Shown here one piece after another: positions 58,300 through 64,000 of a stretch of DNA of 64,000 bases. Location: NCBI RefSeq assembly GCF_002835465.1, contig NZ_PIZM01000007.1, forward strand, positions 119,542 to 183,541. Direction: 5' to 3'. Within the stretch, counting starts at the first letter, position 1. Each line of letters begins with the position of its first letter. The notes beneath the pieces were generated by a model that was not told where the DNA came from, did no database searches, and saw only the letters and a list, made by a program, of their open reading frames with translations. The DNA comes from Psychromonas sp. psych-6C06 (GTDB lineage: Bacteria; Pseudomonadota; Gammaproteobacteria; Enterobacterales; Psychromonadaceae). A program made the translations under genes and the position numbers.

Positions 58300-59327
58300 T
58301 AATAGTTTCTTTTTAAGTCTAAGTTTTCATATAAATGTGCCACTTCGTCGCCATAACCATTGAACATCAAGGTCTTTTTACGCTCCTGTGCAAACACACT
58401 CCCTGCACCAATAAAGCGCTCCGTCGCTTGGCTCCAACGAGGATGATCAACATTAGGGTTTACATTGGCATAGAAGCCATATTCAGAATGAGCAATTTTT
58501 TTCCAAGTATTCAATGGCGCTTTATCGGTTAATGTAATGCGCACAATGGATTTGATACCTTTGAAGCCATACTTCCATGGCACAACCAAACGAATAGGAG
58601 CCCCATTTTGTGGCGCGAGCGTTTGCCCATATAAGCCAACCGAGAGAAGCGTAAGTGGATTCATTGCCTCATCTAAGCGTAACCCTTCGACATAAGGGTA
58701 ATCGATACCTCCACCAACGCGCCTTGATGCTTGGCCACGCATTTGTGTTTCATCATGTAGAGTTTCAAAACGCACATATTTCGCAGATGATTGAGGGGAA
58801 ACCGATTTAAGTAACGTCGCTAATGTAAAGCCTAGCCAAGGGATATTCATCGACCACCCTTCTACACAGCGCATACGATAAAAGCGCTCTTCAATAGCAA
58901 AACGCTTTAAAAGATCTTCATAATTAAGCGTCACCGGTTTATCCACTAAGCCATCAATAGTGAGTGACCAAGGATCAACTTTAAACTGTTGCCCATATTC
59001 AAAAGGATCTGATTTACCGGTGCCAAACTCGTAGAAATTATTATATTGAAGCACCTTTTTTTCAGGCGTGAGTGGCGATAATGATCGATATTCCTCAGGC
59101 TGAGAAAACGATAAAGGTTTACGCCTAAAGATTAAACCACTATTATCAGGCGCATCGGGCGCATCTGAAAACAGGTCAAATAGTCCCGCTTGTGCATTTG
59201 GAATAAACGGGACAGAAGCAAGCCCAAATCCAAGCTTTTTTAATAATGAACGTCGCTCAATATAATGGCTTTCATCGGTTAGAGATGATTCTTTAAGATC
59301 GGATTTAACACTATTTTTAATTAACAT
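58299..59327 (-). CDS. msrP: MsrP molybdopterin Met-sulfoxide reductase, Tat-exported
   Basis: 342 residues. The twin-arginine signal [12 protein letters not shown] places Arg25-Arg26, followed by a hydrophobic stretch and an AQA-type cleavage site. The molybdopterin-binding [13 protein letters not shown] carries the Mo-ligand Cys. It repairs oxidised methionines in periplasmic proteins. Export needs TatABC, encoded in this same window. Forms an operon with msrQ. Confidence 0.95.
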   Translation of the reverse strand: MLIKNSVKSDLKESSLTDESHYIERRSLLKKLGFGLASVPFIPNAQAGLFDLFSDAPDAPDNSGLIFRRKPLSFSQPEEYRSLSPLTPEKKVLQYNNFYEFGTGKSDPFEYGQQFKVDPWSLTIDGLVDKPVTLNYEDLLKRFAIEERFYRMRCVEGWSMNIPWLGFTLATLLKSVSPQSSAKYVRFETLHDETQMRGQASRRVGGGIDYPYVEGLRLDEAMNPLTLLSVGLYGQTLAPQNGAPIRLVVPWKYGFKGIKSIVRITLTDKAPLNTWKKIAHSEYGFYANVNPNVDHPRWSQATERFIGAGSVFAQERKKTLMFNGYGDEVAHLYENLDLKRNY

Positions 59328-59392
59328 AAATTATCCCTTTATTGGCGCTATTACATAATAGAACGAATAAAGGGCAATAAAATTTCAATTAA

Positions 59393-59412
59393 CTGTTATT
59401 TACCAATAACAG
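59393..59412 (-). terminator. Weak hairpin at the end of the periplasmic-protein gene
   Basis: CTGTTATT and AATAACAG form an eight-base stem across the stop codon on the minus strand, followed by an A/T-rich but not pure T tail. Confidence 0.35.
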
Positions 59413-59905
59413 CGACACCCTCTTGATTTTTTTTCTGGGTTTTCTTCGTTGTATCTTCCGGTAGATCGGAACGTGGATCATTAAGCATCACCACTAATTT
59501 ATCACACAGCTGCTTTTTGCCAGCCTCATCAAATTTAGCATGCTGGGACTTAGCCTGTTGCTGCGCGCGAGCCAAACTTTGCTTTTTAAATTTAGTGTAA
59601 CTAGCATTAAATGCTTCATTCTGGTCCGCCGCTTGCTCCAGTAATAGCCAATATACCTGCCAACGATTCGCATTACGTTTTTGCCATGCAGTTAAACTAC
59701 TTTCAAGTTCTTCTTTCTCAACAAAGTCATAAGACCAGCATTGATTAAAAAAGCTTTCCCACATGTCTTTCGCAGTATGAGCCTGTAAAGGAATAGCTAA
59801 CGGATTGGTTTTATTTGCGCCTGCGACTTGGTTTGCACTAACAGTTAATGAGGCAGTTAAAGAAATAGCTAATAAACTCGAAGTTAATAACGTTTTAATT
59901 TTCAT
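59396..59905 (-). CDS. Periplasmic protein of unknown function
   Basis: 169 residues. A clear signal peptide ends near VSANQ at residue 25. The mature part is helical and rich in Gln, Lys and Ala, with two Cys (QCWSYDF and KKQLCDKL) that could form a disulfide. No family recognised. AAGGATG precedes the ATG. It stands between the TrmB-like gene and msrP on the same strand; any link with MsrP is conjecture. Confidence 0.75.
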   Translation of the reverse strand: MKIKTLLTSSLLAISLTASLTVSANQVAGANKTNPLAIPLQAHTAKDMWESFFNQCWSYDFVEKEELESSLTAWQKRNANRWQVYWLLLEQAADQNEAFNASYTKFKKQSLARAQQQAKSQHAKFDEAGKKQLCDKLVVMLNDPRSDLPEDTTKKTQKKNQEGVAVIGK

Positions 59906-59942
59906 ATCATCATCCTTGATTAATATAATGCTAAATTACAAT

Positions 59943-60602
59943 TTAGCGGAGGGTTGAGGTTAAGCGTAATGAATTTTGTCCACTCGCCCAATATTTTCGT
60001 TCAAAAGGGGTTATCGCCTTTTCCGACTTGTAAGGCTCAACTTTACAACTTTGCTCGGCTAAAGTTAATGCTCTTGCAAACTCTTTGATATAGATGTCCC
60101 AATTACTACGTAATTCTAACTCGCCACCTAATTCAATAATAGAGGGAAAAACAGCACTTCCATGCCAGCGACGCTGTAAATGCTTAGATTTTGGCCAAGG
60201 GTTAGGGTAAAGCAAATAATGATGAGAAAGTGTCCAGTTAGCTTCCACCGCCAGACGCCAAAAATCATTAAGATTAACCTGTAATAAACGGTAATTATCT
60301 ATCTCTTCAAATCCATGTTTACCCAATCGGTCTGCAGATTTATCCATACCTAATATAATGGCTTCTGGATGTGCCTTAGCAAGGTGATAAGTACTTTCAC
60401 CAACCCCACAACATGAATCAAAGATAATGGGTTTTCCTTGTTGCTCCACCCACTTCTCTATCTCTTTAAATGCTTCAAAGGTATGCGTTTGGTAAGGTTT
60501 ACGAAATGGATGCTGTAAGTGTTTTAGTACCACTTCATCTAACTGCTCATGTAACCCCGGCTGATTACTGCTAATAGTGCGTGAGTTTCCTAATTCATTC
60601 AT
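59943..60602 (-). CDS. TrmB-like SAM-dependent methyltransferase
   Basis: 219 residues from the ATG at 60602, which overlaps the permease stop (ATGA); the longer frame to 60689 is antisense to nothing but overlaps the permease body and is unlikely. SAM motif IIFDSCCGVGESTYHLAKAHP, then LYPNPWPKSKHLQRRWHGSAVFP, which matches the FPDPWxKKRHxKRR substrate motif of tRNA (guanine-46-N7) methyltransferases in altered form. It is a divergent member or paralogue; a housekeeping trmB probably exists elsewhere. Coupling to an ABC transporter is odd. Confidence 0.75.
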   Translation of the reverse strand: MNELGNSRTISSNQPGLHEQLDEVVLKHLQHPFRKPYQTHTFEAFKEIEKWVEQQGKPIIFDSCCGVGESTYHLAKAHPEAIILGMDKSADRLGKHGFEEIDNYRLLQVNLNDFWRLAVEANWTLSHHYLLYPNPWPKSKHLQRRWHGSAVFPSIIELGGELELRSNWDIYIKEFARALTLAEQSCKVEPYKSEKAITPFERKYWASGQNSLRLTSTLR

Positions 60603-61372
60603 GAGCGGATACCTACCCCTTTGCTTAAAAGGACTGTAACAAGACCGTAAAGCATAACAATGAAGATAGCAATCACAGAAAATGACCAAGTTAACGACAC
60701 ATCAGCGACGCCTAAAAAACCATAGCGAAATGCGTTTATCATATAAAACACGGGATTAAAATGGGAAACAGTCTGCCAGAAATCAGGTAGTAAAGTAATT
60801 GAGTAAAATACCCCTCCAAGATACGTCAATGGCGTTAATACGAATGTAGGAATAATACTAATATCATCAAAAGTTTTAGCGAAAATTGCATTTAATAAAC
60901 CTCCAATTGAAAAGAGGACGGATGTACATAAGACACTTAGTATGAGAATGAAAACATTAAAGATATGCAAGTCGACAAAAAATAGGGAGACACAAGTAAC
61001 CAGAAAACCAACCATTAAACCTCGGGCGACACCACCACCAATATAACCCCAAACGATAACGTAATTAGGGACAGGAGCGACTAATAGCTCTTCAACATTA
61101 CGCTGGAACTTCGCACTAAAGAATGATGATGCGACATTAGAATAGGAGTTTGTTATTACCGACATCATGATTAAGCCAGGAACAATAAATGACATATAAT
61201 CAAAGCCACTCATTTGTCCAATTCTTGAGCCAATTAGGTTACCAAAAATGACGAAATAAAGGCTCATAGTAATCACAGGTGGCACCAATGTTTGCACCCA
61301 AATACGTAAAAAACGATTCGTCTCTTTACGCCAAATACTCTTTAGAGCAATAAAGTAATTACGATTTAACAT
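60599..61372 (-). CDS. ABC-2 family transporter permease, YadH type
   Basis: 257 residues with six membrane segments; FVIFGNLIGSRIG, FMSFIVPGL-type text (YDYMSFIVPGLIMMSV in part) and LGGVFYSITLLP are typical of ABC2 permeases. The length equals E. coli YadH (256). Substrate unknown for the family. It overlaps the ATPase gene by 14 bases and the methyltransferase by four, so the three are one translation-coupled unit. Confidence 0.88.
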   Translation of the reverse strand: MLNRNYFIALKSIWRKETNRFLRIWVQTLVPPVITMSLYFVIFGNLIGSRIGQMSGFDYMSFIVPGLIMMSVITNSYSNVASSFFSAKFQRNVEELLVAPVPNYVIVWGYIGGGVARGLMVGFLVTCVSLFFVDLHIFNVFILILSVLCTSVLFSIGGLLNAIFAKTFDDISIIPTFVLTPLTYLGGVFYSITLLPDFWQTVSHFNPVFYMINAFRYGFLGVADVSLTWSFSVIAIFIVMLYGLVTVLLSKGVGIRS

Positions 61373-62285
61373 TATCTGATCCCTTTTCTACCAATTCAAT
61401 AAACAACTCTTCTAAGCGATTCGCTTTGTTACGCATACTATTCACTCTAATCCCTTGCGCACTAAGCTCTGAAAAAACTTTATTTAAAGATTGTTCTTTA
61501 TCAAGCTCAATCTCTAGTGTGACTTCATCCGTTTGTTTAATTGTGAAGAAATTACTACTTGGTAAGTGTGTAGGTGGGTCAACATCAAAAATAAACGTTT
61601 CTGTAGCAAGTCGCGCAAGCAAAGATTTCATACTGGTATTTTCAACTAAATTGCCTTTATCGATAATGCCGATATTACGACATAACATTTCTGCTTCTTC
61701 TAAATAATGGGTAGTCAAAATAATAGTAACGCCCTGCTTATTGATCAGCTGTAAAAACTCCCACATTGAACGGCGAACCTCAATATCAACACCCGCTGTA
61801 GGTTCATCAAGGATAAGTAAACGTGGTTCATGCATTAAAGCACGAGCGATCATTAAACGGCGTTTCATACCACCAGAAAGCTCACGTGCAGGTTGATCTC
61901 TTTTCTCCCAAAGATCGAGTTGCTTAAGAAATCTTTCAGCGCGTACTAGGGCGTCTCTACGTTTAATGCCGTAATAACCCGCTTGATTAACGAGAATCTG
62001 TAAGGGAGGTTCAAATTGGTTAAAGTTAAACTCTTGTGGAACTAACCCTATTTGTTGTTTAGCTTGTTCAAGCTGCGTTGAAAGGTCAAAACCAAAAATA
62101 CTAACAGTACCAGATGTCTTATTCACCAAAGAGGAGATAATACCGATAGTAGTCGACTTACCAGCACCATTTGGTCCAAGTAATGCGTAGAAATCTCCCT
62201 CTTTAACGGCTAAAGAGATCCCTTTCAATGCTTCAACACCACCTTTATATACCTTCTTAATGTTTGTTAACTCGATTGCATTCAT
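61359..62285 (-). CDS. ABC transporter ATP-binding protein, YadG type
   Basis: 308 residues from the ATG at 62285, the same as E. coli YadG. Walker A GPNGAGKST near residue 39, Q-loop VPQEFNF, signature LSGGMKRR, Walker B LLILDEPTAG and the switch His in TTHYLEEAE are all present. It pairs with the YadH-type permease for export of an unknown substrate. Confidence 0.92.
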   Translation of the reverse strand: MNAIELTNIKKVYKGGVEALKGISLAVKEGDFYALLGPNGAGKSTTIGIISSLVNKTSGTVSIFGFDLSTQLEQAKQQIGLVPQEFNFNQFEPPLQILVNQAGYYGIKRRDALVRAERFLKQLDLWEKRDQPARELSGGMKRRLMIARALMHEPRLLILDEPTAGVDIEVRRSMWEFLQLINKQGVTIILTTHYLEEAEMLCRNIGIIDKGNLVENTSMKSLLARLATETFIFDVDPPTHLPSSNFFTIKQTDEVTLEIELDKEQSLNKVFSELSAQGIRVNSMRNKANRLEELFIELVEKGSDNVKS

Positions 62286-62484
62286 CAAAAAACCTTAAAT
62301 ATCTATGCTAAATCTTTACGGAAAAGTAATTGTAACATCAACTGTTAATATCTAATGGAAAAAATGAGAACAATAAAAATATGGCTAATATGTGCACGGG
62401 ATTGTATATAAAAGCAGTTTATAAAATAAATAAAACGTAAATAAGCTATAACTAATAATAGACACTCAAGAAAAGGTAATAGAT

Positions 62485-62778
62485 ATGATATTTTCTCGTG
62501 GACAAGTACTGCTCTGTAATAATGGAACATGGAGAAAGGTAACCGGTGTTAACCGATTGAAAGGTGAGGTTTATTACACTAGTAACTCAGGTAACGGAAA
62601 GAAAATTCACGCAATGCCAAATATGAGTATGCAATTCTGGTGTACTTACCATGACGTACGCGAAGTAGATTCGATACATACGGCAGAGTTATGTACAAGG
62701 TTCCCTGAGCTACAAAAAACAGCCCAAAGTAAGGGGTTACATTTCGCAGAAAAACATATCACGTTAGCATTGAGCTGA
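62485..62778 (+). CDS. Small protein of unknown function
   Basis: 97 residues with an AAGG ribosome binding site seven to eight bases before the ATG. The first 60 residues look like a small beta-barrel (GQVLLCNNGTWRKVTGVN, GEVYYTSNSGNGKK) and the rest is helical. It has no signal peptide or membrane segment. No family recognised. It stands alone, divergent from the YadG gene, in a region otherwise poor in genes, so it may be an accessory gene. Confidence 0.55.
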   Translation: MIFSRGQVLLCNNGTWRKVTGVNRLKGEVYYTSNSGNGKKIHAMPNMSMQFWCTYHDVREVDSIHTAELCTRFPELQKTAQSKGLHFAEKHITLALS

Positions 62779-63153
62779 AGTTATGCAGTCATAGCAACTA
62801 GTCTGTGTTTAGGCCCCATGCGCTGACGATAAAACACTCATAGAAAACAACCAGTTAGCCCAACATCAATGTAGCGACAAACAATCTACCCATGTTGTAC
62901 TAAATATTAAAGTGCTTAAGAAGTGGTTATTATAGCAAATCCACTAAATAACTGTTCAATATTACTGGTTAAAAGAAGCTATTTCAGCGCTAAAAATTTC
63001 GTAAAGGGAACAACCATTTGCATCAATTTTCGCCTTGAACTAACTCCTTTTTCCTGCGTAATATTTGATCACTATATTAGCGGAATTGGTATTAATCATT
63101 TATTTCTATCCAATTACGGCAAGCACTTAGCTATGCTTCATTTTTAAAATCCA
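62779..63153. other. Gap without a convincing gene
   Basis: A 74-codon plus-strand frame at 62923-63147 has no ribosome binding site and no recognisable protein character. I see no tRNA, terminator or repeat here until the direct repeat that begins at 63154. Confidence 0.5.
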
Positions 63154-63217
63154 TAAAACGAAAAAATCCCTGCTGACGTGGTCAACAGGGATTGTTCGTA
63201 TTAGGCGTTTGGCGATG
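63154..63217. repeat. 64-bp direct repeat, copy A (terminator plus 5S tail)
   Basis: Differs from 63491-63554 at one base. It contains a terminator (63165-63193, acting on the minus strand) and the sequence of the last bases of a 5S gene. Confidence 0.9.
63165..63193 (-). terminator. rRNA-type terminator, distal copy
   Basis: On the minus strand AATCCCTG and CAGGGATT, with inner TGAC/GTCA pairing, are followed by six T. Same structure as the terminator directly behind the 5S gene. Confidence 0.85.
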
Positions 63218-63480
63218 GAAAGGGTTCGCAGAGCTCACCCGCTCGTGAAACATCGCTGTCGCGATACTCGCCCTACTCTCTCCGTAGCTCATCATAAATC
63301 ATAGGCAATCCCCCCCCCTGTCGGGAACTAACTCGACAGGGGGTTTTTATTGGGCGTTTGGCGATGGGTGGACATTGCTCATGAGCCATCGCTTCGCTAT
63401 ATTCGCCCTACTATCCCATGATTTGCTACTACCTACGGCAGGCTGTTCACCTTTCCCCATGTGAGAGTAGGTCTTCATTT
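63205..63480 (-). pseudogene. Degenerate 5S-tail remnants with inserted hairpin sequence
   Basis: Read on the minus strand, the 5S 3'-end sequence ATCGCCAAACGCC occurs at 63205-63216 and 63352-63364. In each case the preceding AGTAGG of 5S is separated from it by about 45-55 extra bases that contain a GCGATG motif and share GGCGARTATMGCGAMRGCGATG-like text. They appear to be broken 5S tails, not functional genes. Confidence 0.5.
63314..63348 (+). terminator. GC-rich hairpin with plus-strand T tract
   Basis: CCCCCTGTCG and CGACAGGGGG form a ten-base perfect stem with a ten-base loop, followed by TTTTTATT on the plus strand. Nine C precede it. It points opposite to the rRNA terminators and would block transcription entering the rRNA operon from the left. 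Confidence 0.65.
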
Positions 63481-63490
63481 ATCAAATGCC

Positions 63491-63554
63491 TAAAACGAAA
63501 AAATCCCTGCTGACGTAGTCAACAGGGATTGTTCGTATTAGGCGTTTGGCGATG
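63491..63554. repeat. 64-bp direct repeat, copy B (terminator plus 5S tail)
   Basis: The intact partner of 63154-63217, 63/64 identical and offset by 337 bases. It spans the true 5S terminator and the last bases of the 5S gene. Confidence 0.9.
63502..63530 (-). terminator. Terminator of the rRNA operon
   Basis: AATCCCTG/CAGGGATT with inner TGAC/GTCA and loop GTA on the minus strand, followed by TTTTTT. It starts about 13 bases after the 5S gene. Confidence 0.9.
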
Positions 63555-63660
63555 ACCTACTCTCACATGGGGAGACCCCACACTACCATCGGCGCAACTG
63601 CGTTTCACTACTGAGTTCGGAATGGAATCAGGTGGGACCACAGCGCTATTGTCGCCAAAC
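63543..63660 (-). rRNA. rrf: 5S ribosomal RNA
   Basis: About 118 nt. The termini GTTTGGCG and CGCCAAAC pair (63653-63660 with 63544-63551). The conserved blocks GTGGTCCCACCTG, CCGAACTCAG, AGTGAAACGC and GATGGTAGTGTGGGG are present on the minus strand. It follows the 23S gene after a 211-base spacer that contains several small hairpins, for example TTTTGAGC/GCTCAAAA near 63692. Confidence 0.95.
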
Positions 63661-63871
63661 AAAAAAGTTAATTAGAAAAGCTAATGAAAACTTTTGAGCC
63701 TAAGCTCAAAATGTTTACCCGTTAGGAGATTAATGTCTTTTTATTAATCTTCCGATAGGGTTTGTTCTTTGAATCGTTCTTTAAAATCTGCAATTTCGTA
63801 AAATATGCTTCGCAAGCATTTCTTTTATAGTCTTTCGACTCGTCTTGGTACACAAAACTCTTAGAGTTTGT

Positions 63872-64000
63872 ATGGTTAAGCCTCACGGGTAATTAGTACA
63901 AGTTAGCTCAAATATTTACTGCACTTCAAATGGAAGAGTCCTGGTTGGGGAGACGTGATTGATATCGGTGTTTGACGTCGTTATTGAACAGCGTAATGCT
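63872..64000 (-). rRNA. rrl: 23S ribosomal RNA, 3' end (partial, runs off right edge)
   Basis: On the minus strand GAGCTAAC, then TTGTACTAATTACCCGTG and AGGCTTAACC are the conserved final bases of 23S. Beyond about 63930 the sequence departs from the usual 23S text (the expected GTTGATAGGC-GGGTGTGTAAG is not seen). So the final 70 bases of the window are either a variant or expanded region of domain VI or a rearranged copy. Confidence 0.7.

Noticed and set aside
62923..63147. A 74-codon plus-strand frame
   Set aside because: No ribosome binding site, and a composition unlike the neighbouring proteins.

Overview
The window looks like a chromosomal segment of a marine gammaproteobacterium close to Psychromonas. 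This placement is an inference from gene content and protein character: ubiEJB-tatABC, kdkA/opsX, a DUF2860 barrel, panBCD beside folK/pcnB/gluQ/dksA, and low-to-moderate GC. No database search was run. Gene order is mostly core genome. I see no insertion sequence, prophage, CRISPR array or tRNA gene.

Layout. 1-2714 (-): N-terminal end of a giant Ig-repeat surface protein that runs off the left edge. 2866-4921 (-): a small lipoprotein gene behind comM. 5157-9097 (+): ilvGM and ilvD for branched-chain amino acids. 9140-18252: a 9 kb block bounded by two almost identical terminators, holding an 8.3 kb gene for a secreted RCC1/TSP3-type calcium-binding protein and a small Gly-rich lipoprotein gene. 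18280-23612: DUF2860 barrel, transketolase, a ClC-type channel without the gating glutamate, a DUF6572-like gene and glpE.

23772-34429: lipopolysaccharide inner-core block (hldD, O-antigen ligase, waaF, waaA, further GT9, GT2, GT4 and GT90 transferases, kdkA, opsX). A Kdo kinase next to an OpsX-type transferase suggests a core built on a single phosphorylated Kdo, as in Haemophilus. 34457-40910: pgi, then ubiE-ubiJ-ubiB-tatA-tatB-tatC. 40953-47772 (-): degenerate-motif GGDEF protein, rlmF, sufE/csdE, mrcB, hrpB. 48020-53724 (+): dksA, gluQ, pcnB (apparent AUC start), folK, panB, panC, panD. 53848-57644 (+): glycerate locus cdaR, gntP-family permease, glycerate kinase. 57697-62285 (-): msrQ/msrP (MsrP is a Tat substrate), a periplasmic protein, a TrmB-like methyltransferase coupled to a YadGH-type ABC transporter. 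The right end holds the tail of an rRNA operon (-): partial 23S, 5S, terminator, then a degenerate array of 5S-tail/terminator remnants.

Best candidates for something undescribed: the RCC1/TSP3 protein with its lipoprotein partner, bounded by twin terminators and preceded by a perfect FNR box; the AUC start of pcnB; the ClC protein lacking both key glutamates; and the rRNA-tail repeat array.
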